A stretch of 64,000 bases of DNA from Metridium senile (Eukaryota > Cnidaria > Anthozoa > Actiniaria > Metridiidae), in NCBI GenBank assembly GCA_949775045.1, contig OX459096.1:45664379-45728378 (forward strand), in the 5' to 3' direction. Shown here one piece after another: positions 24,201 to 34,505 of the stretch. The notes under the pieces were generated by a model. That model was not told the DNA's origin. It was given only the letters and a program-made list of their open reading frames with translations, and did no database searches. Position 1 is the stretch's first letter. The number at the start of each line of letters is the position of its first letter. Made by a program: the position numbers and the translations under genes.

Positions 24201-26255
24201 GTGTTCCTTTAACATCTTGTAGATTAGATTGTAATTACCTGCTGGTAACCCAGAACTTGATGTTTGAATTGGTTTCACAGAAGACGGTGTGTGTTCATCA
24301 TCATCATCATCACTGTCATCATCTGATGTATGACTTACTAATGGTTGTTGCTTTGTTGGTTTATCAAAGAAATCTGATGGTAAACTGAAAGCACAAAATA
24401 GATAAAAAAATTTAGTGTTTACAATTATGACTTTTGCAAAAACAAATCAAGGCAATTAAGTAAAGCTAAAAATATGTGAAATGAACAAACCTTGATGTCT
24501 GATTTGAAGAAACTGAAAAAACAAACCATGATATTAGTATTTAATGAATGCTTATACTAAATATTGTACCAATTGATGTCTAAGTATAAAAGTAGTAACA
24601 TCTAAAGATATACCTTTTGGCTTTTTCTTTGGACTTTCACTGACCTCAGCGTCCTAACAAACGATATTACATGAGAAAGAGCATATCTAGTAATATCCAT
24701 GACAATATGTATTTCTGTCATCCAGATGTTATGAAAACAAACACTATAGGTAGGTTTTGCATCAATAATGCATTTACCATATGAGATAAGTGTTTTAGAT
24801 AATTAACAAGTTATTATCACAAAGATGGCTACTAGAATATAGCTATTATTATTATAAAGGTTGGCCAAACATGTGTTATATGTAGCATATGTTGATCAAA
24901 TAATAATTACCATAGTGCACTCTGCTACCAGTTTAATTTATTATAATTTTGCCTCCATTATCAATATTTTTTATTTCATTTATTTTTGGTTTTATAAAAG
25001 AAGTTACATGTGTTTTAGCATGTATTCACTCTTGAAAAATGCATTCAAACAGTTCATAATAATATAGTGTAATGAATACCTGCTCGTTTTTCCTTTTATC
25101 CACTTCGGCAGGTTTTGCAAAAGTGTGACGTTTCTAAAAAAATTAATATCGAATCAATATAATTGTACACAAATTTGAATAACAATTAATTAGTTTGCTT
25201 ATTAACAACACACACAATACCTGTGAATGAATATTTTGTGATGACGGTGCAGCTTCCTTTTTACTCTTCAAGGCAATAAAGCTCTATAGTGTGAAGAAAA
25301 CATGTAAGTTACTTGCTTTCTTGTAATTCATTCTTGATGCATATAATGCTGGGTGTAAATCTTACTTCCAGTTACACAAATGTGGTTTTGGACAGACTGT
25401 AACCATGACAACCATGACCTGACTTAGAAGGGCAGTTATGACCATCTGCGAGTACATTTTACACAAAAATTATGGAAATTGTTCAAATGTATTGACCTCT
25501 CAGACTCTAATCCTAAATGTATCAACATAGACTGTTGACACCCTGTTGAATTATGCCCGACGAAATATCTTGAAGCATTTCTATTATTGTTCTTTTTTCA
25601 ACAAACCATATCGCAATATATTGGTTTCTTTCCAACAGCCCTATTCAGCATCATCCAACAATGTTAGTCCAACATGTTGAGCTCGTTTAAACAGGGCTTT
25701 ATAGTACATTATATCATGTACTAATATACAAACTTAAGTTTCCATAACCTTATTTACCTCTTTGTGTTTCTTGCTTTGAATGTGAGCATTCCATAGTAAT
25801 TCATTCTTTACAGGTGCATTGCACAGCACACAAAATAACTGTCCTGCATTGTTATATTTGACATAAATTAAGGAACTATAGTTTTTATTGATCTGTGCAA
25901 AAAATCCAGGCTGTGTAATGTTTGTCATTATAACGCTTTTGTAACTGAACTCTTTTACAAATGCAAAGAACAAATTGATTTTATAAGTAATTTGAGGCAC
26001 AAACAACTAATATCCATCAATGTCAGTATTAAAACAAAAAGTAAATTTTTGTTCTGCTTGGGAAACGTAACTTTACAAAATCTTCCCAAGATATAAACAC
26101 ACGACAAAAAATTGCAAACGTTTCATTATATTAACGTATCTATTCTATTACTATCAGAAAGGATATTTAGCAAGTGGCGAGTCTATCTTCGTCTTCTTTT
26201 TTGAGGATTCCCGCTCTTCTTTGAGCCGACGAAAATCAACTTTTTTGGCGGCCAT
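21284..26255 (-). CDS. ZNF830: Zinc finger protein 830 (CCDC16) homologue
   Basis: Twelve exons (minus): 26255-26167, 25857-25758, 25283-25221, 25133-25080, 24653-24614, 24512-24491, 24384-24239, 23355-23301, 23037-22980, 22130-22053, 21693-21617, 21437-21284; 936 nt, 311 residues. Residues 30-64 hold KYNNAGQLFCVLC and a U1-type finger (C-x2-C-x12-H-x5-H). Then come an acidic/Ser-rich middle with LPSDFFDKP, LPEGFFDDPKLDAK, the conserved VEQEWEKFQKEI block, EALVEEDDEVARIDRQ and a charged coiled-coil ending in FFDWRAKKAM. Order and motifs match the human protein of 372 residues. The family is nuclear, associated with spliceosome/XAB2-type complexes and genome stability (known, not seen here). 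The start codon sits in CAAGATGGCCGCC, a YY1-like context. Intron 1 looks U12-type with AT-AA ends. Divergent neighbour MOCOS begins 89 bp away. Confidence 0.93.
21811..21868. repeat. (GGGAAGA)n heptamer repeat
   Basis: About eight copies of AGGGAAG in the last ZNF830 intron region, between the 21693 exon and the 22053 exon. Confidence 0.9.
22365..22498 (+). mobile_element. Truncated copy of the 12123 TIR element
   Basis: It begins CAGCGCGACGAGCAAAAGTA, follows the 12123 element for about 130 bp through AAATGTGTCTGTTTA, then stops. Only the left arm and centre are present. It is in a ZNF830 intron. Confidence 0.8.
23711..23934. mobile_element. 224-bp palindromic element inside an outer inverted repeat
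   Basis: Arms of about 100 bp: GCACCGCT...GTTTACAAGACGCATGGTG at left, with the inverse CACCATGCGTCTTGTAAAC...AGCGGTGC at right, around a centre with TCTTCGTCGGA. It sits within a larger pair of inverted GAGTAACTAATC ends (about 23516 and 24176) rich in ATCGATAA. All are in ZNF830 intron 7. Non-coding. Confidence 0.75.
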
Positions 26256-26344
26256 CTTGGAATTGCTAGTTACCATTCTCTAGCGGTCGCTAGTTGGCAT
26301 TGGAATCAGTTGTTTTGGGTTTCCTGTATTATTTGTTTGCCAAC
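26256..26344. promoter_or_regulatory. Probable bidirectional promoter of ZNF830 and MOCOS
   Basis: Only 89 bp separate the start codons of two divergent genes. The ZNF830 side has the AAGATGGCCGCC context typical of YY1-type, TATA-less housekeeping promoters. No TATA box is visible. The shared role is inferred from spacing alone; transcription starts are unknown. Confidence 0.55.
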
Positions 26345-29300
26345 ATGGACGATCAGGAGGATGTCGAGGAGGTGGTCGAAAGAGATGAATTTTACCTAAC
26401 GTACTCATCTTCTTACGGTTATAATGGAACCATTGATGCCATTAGGGAGAAAGAATTTGAACGTCTTGGAGGTACGAAGTAGATGTAGCAATATGCTTGT
26501 TTTGTTGTGGGTTTTCTGCATTTTTTCTGCATGCCAGTGTCACCGTGCAATCAAACCTGCATGAATCAAAGTTTAATATAGTTCTAAGAATAGCCAAACA
26601 TGGATACCTGCCTGAGAAAAACTTTCTCTGACAAAATTCATACATGAGTTACTTGCTTGTATGAGTTTATGAAAATATAAATGTATACAAGGTTTTATAA
26701 ATGTACATAATAAAGCTTACAAGGTTGTGAAGTATTTGTTAATTTGAACGTTTAAATTACTGCTTTTCATAAATTAAATGAATTGTTTCTTTTTTCTTGA
26801 ATTTACTTAATGCTGCTTTATGACAAACAAGTATACCAAGTATAATGCAGTTTATTACTAAACCTAATTTGTTATAATCATAAATTTAGAATTCATTATA
26901 ATTACATAAATGCAAGTCTGATCATGGATGAACAATTTAATTATAGGGAGGGAGAAGAGGGAAGGGAAACATGGAAAAAAAATGTTTGAAGGATGGCGGG
27001 AAAGGAGGATACAATTGATTGTTTATTCTCATTAATTTCAGGTCAGCTGTACCTTGATCACATTGGTGCTACACAATATCCACAATCCCTTATAGACAGT
27101 TATCTAAACGATTTATCAAAAAACATATATGGCAACCCTCACAGTCACAATCCAAGTAGTCAATTAACAACAGAGCGTATAAATGAAGTACGCAATAAAA
27201 TCCTCCATCATTTTAACACTAGCAGCGATGAATATTCAGTTGTATTTACCTCTGGTGCTACAGCTTCAATAAAACTGGTAGCCAAGTGCTTTGACTGGCA
27301 GCAAAGTTCAATGTTATGTTTTCTGCAGAATAGTCACACATCTGTCATTGGTATGAGAGAATGTGCACTGAAACATGGTGGCAACTTTGTATGCATTACA
27401 GATACAGAACTGCAATCAAAAGACCTCAAACATCTTTTGCAGGATAATCAAATAAAAGATCAAAAATGCCATGGTTGTTCCAACCTCTTTGTATTTCCAG
27501 CAATGTGTAACTTTTCTGGTAAAAAGTATCCATTAGATTGGATATCCACCATAAAGGATCTAGACACAGCAAGTCAGTGGTTTACAATGGTTGACGCAGC
27601 ATCATATGTCAGTACATCTAATCTTGATTTGAACAAGCACAAGGCAGACTTCATTCCAGTATCTTTCTATAAAATGTTTGGATTTCCTACAGGAGTTGGA
27701 GCATTGATTATTCGCAATCAAAGCACTGATGTTCTAAAGAAGGCTTATTATGGTGGAGGAACTGTGATGGCAACAATAAGTAGTGAAAGGTTCCATGTTC
27801 TAAGGCCCAATATTTCAGACAGGTGATTTTATTAATTAACATGCATGAGTAGATATGTTAGTTGTAGATCTGAAAATCATTACTATTATATTAAATTGAA
27901 AATCTTTACAATATATTATTTTGTACATGCATTTTAGATTTTAGCTCCTAAAAAAAAAAACATATTAATTTTGCTGTACAATAAACCTTATATTGTGTAC
28001 TCTCAGGTTGTGATATTCTATTTTTAATTGTACAGATTTGAAGATGGAACTCTCCCATTTCTAGACATCATAGCTATAGGCCATGCCATAGATAACCTCT
28101 ATAAACTCACTGGTGGGATGGAGATAGTTTGCCAACATACGTTCAGCCTTGCACAGTTTGTATACAAGAAAATGAATGAAATGAGGCATCTTAATGGTGG
28201 GAAAGTATGTCAGTTATACTGTGGGACATCTTTTACTAATTCTACAGAACAAGGTCCTGTTATTAACTTTAACTTGTTGAGATCTGATGGGACAATGATT
28301 GGATATGTAGAGGTAGGGATGCCAAATAGCAAAATATTTAGTGATAACTAATTATTTATTTGATAGGTAATATATAATGAAATTTGTAACACTGTAAAAA
28401 ATCTTGACTTAGCTTTACTGACGTTTCGAGCTTTAGCCCTTCGTCAGAGTAAAAAGGTTTTACTCCGACAAAGGGCTAAAGCTCGAAACATCAGTAAGTC
28501 AACATTTTTTACAGTGTTACAAATTTCATTATATTACCTTTCATTTATATCAAACACCGACGCAGCCTATACTAGTTTACTCGCTTGTTTTTCCATTTAA
28601 TTAATTATTTATTATTATTTTCAAAACTACTTGGTTGCAAATGTAATAATATGTTATAATGTTGTTTTTGCTGTAGGTTGACAAGTTTGCCTGTCTGTTT
28701 AACATCCACCTACGAACTGGTTCATTTTGTAATACTGGCGCCAGTCAGCAGTATCTTGGATTATCAAATACACAACTTAAAAATAACTACTTAGCTGGCC
28801 ATGTCTGTGGAGATGACGTTGATCTTATAGATGGTCAACCTACAGGTTCTGTGAGAATCTCCTTTGGTTACATGTCAACATTTGAAGAAGCTCAAAAATT
28901 CCTCAAGTTTATCAGACACTGTTTTGTTGAAAATGAATACAGGCCTAGGGCTGCACCAAAGGCTCTGAAAGGTGAAGATCAAAGTGCTTCCAATCAAATG
29001 AGTAACAATGATGCGAAACAAGCTGTTGATAAAAGTGTCACTGTTGATAGTCAAGGTGGTGTCAAAATCTCAAATTGTTTTACATTGAAGAAACTATTAG
29101 TTTATCCAATTAAGTCATGTGGATCTTTTGAGGTGAGTTTAAGAGCACTTCATGTAAAGAGCATATATAGGGAAAGCTACGCTTTTTTGTTGTGTGTTTT
29201 AATGTTGTATAGTGCATACAAATTAATACATTCCAAGGCTCGAAATAACTGCCTGCCAATGGCCAAATGCCAGGCCCAATTTAAGGTTTGTCAGGCAAAA

Positions 29301-32179
29301 ATAATTATGAACTGCCAAATGAATAAAAAAAAATTGCAGTCAAAGTTTACTAGATATCATCTTTCACCGTTTCTGCATCTGGAAGTGGCAGGCCAAATTA
29401 TTTTCTTAGTTCGAGTCCTGCATTCCTGTAAATTGATACGTTGACATGCATACTGCATATAGTTGGTACATTTAGTTCTTGTTCATTTTTGTTTATCAGG
29501 CATCAAGATGGCTGATAGGACCAAGAGGATTCATGTATGATAGACAATGGATGATCATCAATGATTCTCATATCTGTTTAAGCCAAAAGAGGGAGGAAAA
29601 GCTTTGCCTGATACAACCTTTTATTGATGAGAAAAATGGAGTACTGAAAGTTGATGCACCAGGTTCGTTATTGCAGCTAATTAGTTTCTCATATGACATC
29701 TGGAATGTACACAGAATACTAATAGAATAGAATAGAATAGAATAGAATAGAATAGAATAGAATAGAATGGAATGGAATGGAATGGAATGGAATGGAATGG
29801 AATGGAATGGAATGGAATGGAATGGAATGGAATGGAATGGAATGGAATAGAATGGAATGGAATGGAATAGAAATAAATAGAATAGAATATAGAATGAGAA
29901 GAGAATAAATCACTTAAATATGGCTATTCTATTTTATGTAACCATGTAAGCTGCTTTTGATTGCTCAATTTATTCTTCCATAGGCATGCCATCTTTAGAA
30001 GTGCAGATTATTGACAGTCTGTCTTTAGCCAATTCAAGCACTTGTAAGGCTAAAGTGAATCAGGAATGGTATGTCATAAAAATTAATTCACAGAACTAAT
30101 TATGTCTTAATAGCATTAGTTTAAAAAAGGTGATCATGTCATAATTCTATAAACTTGTTTCATGGTGAACTGAGAGATATGATCATGTTTAGGATAAATG
30201 AAGTGTTGGACTGTGGTGACGAAGCTTCTGACTGGATAACATCATTCCTGGGTAAAAAGTGTCGACTAGTGCAGCAGAAACCTGATGATTCAAGAAAATC
30301 AAAGATCCTGCAAGAAGGTCAGTCCAATTATGTCACTTTTTATGATTACAAAAGAAATTCTGTAAGATTGATGACAAGTATGTCAAGTGTTTTACAACTT
30401 TGTTAGGTGCAAGCACAGTGCAGTTGTATTTAATGTTTGTTTAACATTTTGGGCTTCACTGAAAGAGCAAAATAAAAGAGTTTTAAAGCAAAGTACTTGT
30501 ATAATTTTTTGCCAATCAATTTTACAAATTTTGAAATTTCTACTACCCCGGTAAAGTATTCAATAATTTTTAACAAAGTTATTTGAATTAAAACTGAAAA
30601 TCCATTCATTTATTGTTTTTGTTTTTTAATTTTTCAGCTATACTCAATTATAAGTTTAAAAAGTGCTTCAGGGACACATCAAGTCTTTACCATAAATGCA
30701 CATGCTTTTTGGGCTTCAATTTGTTTTTAAAACCACTCCCTCCTCCCCCAACTTCACAATGTTGGTTTGGCAGTCATCACAATCTCGAACCCAGAGCGTG
30801 CGTTACTCTTGGCCAGCAGTGCCGAGCAACGTATAACTCTGGGGAAACGGAATTCTTCTGCTCCAATTTTGGAGTTCCGGTTTTAACATGAAATGCGCAT
30901 GCTAAGTTAATATTATAATGATCTGTTGGTTTGGGCATCCTGTGTTACTTAGTACGTTATATGACATTCAAAATATTGTTGACCTAGTAGTATTTTAAAT
31001 ATTTTCTAAGCCAAAATATAAACATTTTCCTCACTAATAAAACATTTAAAGTTTAGAAAGGTTTTTTAGCGGCCATCAGGATTTATATAATGATATAAAA
31101 ACGAGTCTAAATCTCCTTCAATTTAGATCGCTTTAACCGTCGATTTATTTATAGTTTTCCAACGGTTATTAGTTTGCTTTCGTGGTACGATTGACCTTTA
31201 TTAAATAACTGGATGCCAGAAGGTCTGAGGATTGTCAAGGTTTAGAATAGTTTAAAGGAATATTTTGTGTGTATTCTAATTTGCTTCGCGACTCGATAAT
31301 CATCGCTTCGCGGCGATACAATTTCTCGTCGCTTCGCGACTCGCATTTATTCCATAAATGACGATATTATTCTATCTAGTATTAAAAACCGTTGACGTCG
31401 TATTAATCGTAAAATTTACATTTTGAATGTACATTTGTTGACATGATGGACCAATCAGAGCTTTTACTTGGTCTGTTTCCGGTCTGACTATTGTATTTTC
31501 AAGGGCCAATCACAATAAGCAGAGAATTCCGGTACCCCAGAGTTATACGTTGCTCGGCACTGCTGGCCAAGAGTAACGCAGGCTCTGGGTTCGAGATTGC
31601 AGTCATCAAGGAATCATGTTCACTGAAAACCAACATTGCATGGAGGAGGAGGGGAGAATTATGGGAAAAAAGTACAGTTGAAGGTCAAAATAAAGAAAAC
31701 TGTAAAAATGTCTCTGTCAATAGTTTTTACCAAAATTGTAGATAACGCTTACTGACATTTTTTTTGACATTTTTTCATGTCAATTGGACCAATTACAGAC
31801 ATCAAAGTCTCCGCCGAGCTCAATATAAACTTGTACCGGATTGGTCCATTGAGATGGAAAAATGTCAAAATAATGTCAAAAATTCATCAAAAGTTTTTGT
31901 AAGTGACAATGGTACATCGAGTCGCACAGTAACCTATGCATGAAATGAAATTTTTATTTGATTCATTTAAATCAACAATAAATTATGACAAGTTCTTGTG
32001 TTTTTGTTTAGGTTGTAAACAATCATCTGGTCAGTCTGCTCTGTCTCTTGCTAATGTTTCACAGTACTTACTTATCAGTGAAGCCAGTGTATCAAAACTA
32101 CACCAACGCATGAACCATCCAACTGAACAGGTTATTCATGTTCATCATGATCATCTGAAATCATCACACTTTGAGTGTG

Positions 32180-32270
<91 letters not shown>

Positions 32271-34424
32271 CATTCATCACTATATTTAAACTATAATGAT
32301 GATCATCGTCATCATCACCAGATGACTTTATCATCATTTTTCTTGTCCTCACATCAATCATTATGTTAAATCATCACCATGCCCTCATTATTTATAAATC
32401 ATAACAGTACTATAAATATAATAATCACCATCATCATTATAATTTAGGAAAATAAAGACAGTGATTTTGACAGTCTTCTCAGTCGATTTAGAGGAAACAT
32501 CATTGTTGATGGCAACAAGCCATTCGAAGAAGATGAATGGAAAACTGTTCTCATTGGTCAACACACATTTCAGGTATAAACAAACAAAATGAATTTGTAC
32601 AGCTTTCTTGTTGATCTTTGATTTGATAATAAATATCTACAATTAGTAGCTAAGATTTTCAGATGTTTTTTTTTGGTGACAGATTTAGGTGAGTGTAGTG
32701 TTTACAAAATTTTTGTGTTGGTTTTGTAATGCTAATTTGCGAACAATTTTCACAATTGTTTTTTTTTTAATTTTTTTTGTTATAATAACAATGGTTTGTT
32801 GGCAAAACCTTAAAAAACAATGTCACTGCACGTCCACCTATAAAGTTTTGTATAAATGCTCCAGAAAGCAAGTTGAAGATGTTGATCAAATTGAGCAAAT
32901 ACATATATAAAGGCCAGCAGATAATCGAGTGTGATTGTAATGAATACTAAATTATTTTTAATTTATAAAAATGACAATGGTTTTCAACCTGAAAGGTTAA
33001 TTTTTCACCCAAACATGTTTTGGCACACTTACACCATCATCAGTGTTTTAACTACAAATAAATTAGTTTAATTTTTTTATTCGTAGTTTAAACACTGATG
33101 ATGGCGTAAGTGCGCCGAAAAATGTTTGGACGAAAAATTAACCTTTCAGGTTGAAAACCATTGCCTTTTTTTAAAAAATTAAATTTCTTTGCTATTAAGT
33201 GTACCCCTATTTTTTTATTGCTTAAAACATATAATTCAACAAGTATGAAAGGATTGTTGACAAAAGGGAGGAGGGGGAATTATTATGAAGTTTTACAAGT
33301 ATTTTTTTTTTTCAGTTTCAGGGTCTTTGCTCTAGATGTCAAATGATATGTCTTGATCAAAAAACAGGACAAAGAAGTGCTGAGCCACTTAAGACTTTGG
33401 GACTTGTCAGAGGGACCAAGGTTAGTCATTATTGCCATACATCTATACATTAGTACTAGTTTTTTTATAGATCTATAATCTTTTCATGTCTAATTAATTA
33501 CAGAAACATAATTTTTCTAAATGGAGAGTTCATGCCCAAGGGAGGGGATGGAGGCGGTGTTGTTCATCAGGAATTTCAAAAAATACCCTTTAACAGGGGC
33601 AGAACGAGAAATTTGTCAGGGGATGGTGTCCCAATTGCAAATAAGGGACTGCGCAATAATTGTCAGGAGGGGGGGTTGAGAAATGAGCGAAAAAAATCGA
33701 AAAAGTTAATTACTCCCCCCTCACAAATGAAGAACATTACGTCTTGCCCCCCTTACCATAACGGAAAAATTAGACTGCACCCCCTTCGTTCAAATTGAGA
33801 AGACTGCTGAATACTTACGAGAAAAGGGTTTTATCAAGATCGCCAGAGAATCTAACCAACATTGACGAGGACGTCTTCGTCAGCAACAAACAAGACTTCA
33901 AAGTTCTCTTCAACGTCAGAATCAGTTTCAAATTAAAGTTAGGTGTTACCACCCCTCCTTCACTGATTAATGTTGGACGTTGCCCCCCCTCTGATAATTA
34001 TTGCGCAGTCCCTAAAGGTGTTGGGGATGTCCGGTCCCTAAATGTCTTAAAAAAATAGGGGTGTCTGAAGGGACACCCCCTAGATCTGCCCCTGCTAAAA
34101 GATATCAGTTTCTAAATAATATATATGGGTGTCTATAAATAATTTTTACCTTTAATAGGCTCTGGTTGTCACAAATTCATCTCAAGTAAGATATTGATTC
34201 ATGCTTAGCACATACTAAAAAATACCAGATTTTTCTATAGTAGTAAATTTAGAATTTCCTGATGAGTTAAATTTATTGTTTTAACTGAATAATTTATGAT
34301 TGTATAATTTCAGATAGGAACATTTGGTATTGGATTGGTTCATATTGAGAATGAGTGCTGCACTAAGCTTGATACAGACCAAAAGTATTTACAAGTTGGC
34401 GATGTTGTTCAAGTTTTGGAATAA
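26345..34424 (+). CDS. MOCOS: Molybdenum cofactor sulfurase
   Basis: Transfers sulfur from L-cysteine to the molybdenum cofactor, activating xanthine dehydrogenase and aldehyde oxidase. Exons: 26345-26471, 27042-27822, 28036-28312, 28677-29132, 29500-29662, 29984-30068, 30193-30317, 32012-32130, 32448-32573, 33316-33420, 34159-34185, 34314-34424; 833 residues (human 888). N-terminal NifS-like PLP domain: YLDHIGATQYP, YGNPHSHNPSS, FTSGATASIKL, MVDAASYVSTS, and SFYKMFGFPTG with the PLP lysine. Persulfide loop is RTGSFCNTGASQ: the central Cys stays, but both flanking Cys of the human RTGCFCNTGACQ are Ser. C-terminal MOSC part: VYPIKSCGSFE, MYDRQWMIIN, NIIVDGNKPFEEDEW, CSRCQMICLDQKTGQR. Start chosen at 26345 since an in-frame ATG at 26294 adds only a hydrophobic stretch. 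Exon 10 has tandem acceptors CAGTTTCAG; exon 11 is 27 nt. Introns hold several transposons. Confidence 0.95.
28365..28539. mobile_element. Palindromic repeat carrying hammerhead-like motifs
   Basis: Inverted arms start AGGTAATATATAATGAAATT and end with the inverse at ATTATATTACCT. Each arm includes TTTCGAGCTTTAGC or its inverse. A shared flank (CACCGACGCAGCCTATACTAG) follows at about 28556. Other copies: 53762-53934 (same flank) and a collapsed one at 11626-11697. It is non-coding and lies in MOCOS intron 3. Confidence 0.85.
28414..28453 (-). ncRNA. Candidate minimal type I hammerhead ribozyme
   Basis: Minus-strand reading gives stem I TTTACT, core CTGACGA, one unpaired A, stem II GGGC-TAAA-GCTC, GAAA, then CGTC and stem I AGTAAA (6 of 6 paired). 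All invariant core bases match the hammerhead consensus CUGANGA...GAAA...UH, with predicted cleavage after GTC. Stem III is only ACGT, which is self-complementary, so it would fold best as a dimer. Hammerheads of this minimal kind are known from Penelope-like elements and retrozymes. The opposite arm (plus strand, 28459-28497) has the same layout but with core CCGACAA and CATC, so it is broken. Confidence 0.6.
29722..29888 (+). repeat. Pentanucleotide satellite (AATAG)n/(AATGG)n
   Basis: AATAG units pass into AATGG units and back in MOCOS intron 5. The minus-strand ORF of Ser/His/Phe repeats is a by-product. Confidence 0.95.
30780..31599. mobile_element. TIR element of about 820 bp in MOCOS intron 7
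   Basis: Left end CAATCTCGAACCCAGAGCGT and right end GGCTCTGGGTTCGAGATTG continue as inverted arms of about 75 bp (including TTGGCCAGCAGTGC and GCACTGCTGGCCAA). Arm identity is high. The interior has no transposase; it contains short repeats of TCGCTTCGCGACTCG. Non-autonomous DNA transposon by inference. Confidence 0.75.
32181..32270. repeat. (CAT)n microsatellite
   Basis: About 30 CAT triplets, beginning some 50 bp after the 32130 splice donor of MOCOS. Poly-His and poly-Met ORFs here are artefacts. Confidence 0.97.
32975..33163. mobile_element. Palindromic repeat with hammerhead-like core
   Basis: Arms start CAATGGTTTTCAACCTGAAA and end with the inverse. Each arm has CTGATGA, one unpaired T, a GGCG/CGCC hairpin and (right arm) GAAA at 33117-33120, followed by AATG rather than the required UH cleavage site. 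It is in MOCOS intron 9 and non-coding. Confidence 0.75.
33590..34098. mobile_element. Nested TIR elements with CAGGGGCAG-type ends
   Basis: Outer ends TAACAGGGGCAGA and GATCTGCCCCTGCT are inverse. An inner pair, GGGACTGCGCAATAATTGTC (33644) and GATAATTATTGCGCAGTCCC (about 34015), marks a second element within. The outer ends resemble hAT-type MITE termini, but I see no clear 8-bp target duplication. It is in MOCOS intron 10. Confidence 0.6.
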
Positions 34425-34481
34425 ATGGAACATCTTCAAACGGATAATTCTTCTCCAATTTTTTAAATGAAATAATTTTTA

Positions 34482-34505
34482 AATAAATTCACAAATACAA
34501 ATAAA
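34482..34505 (+). terminator. Poly(A) signals for MOCOS
   Basis: Two AATAAA hexamers (34482-34487 and 34500-34505) lie 58 and 76 bp after the MOCOS stop codon. They are plausible cleavage signals in an AT-rich 3'UTR; no transcript evidence. Confidence 0.5.

Noticed and set aside
32164..32361. Poly-His and poly-Met ORFs
   Set aside because: Translations of a (CAT)n microsatellite within a MOCOS intron.
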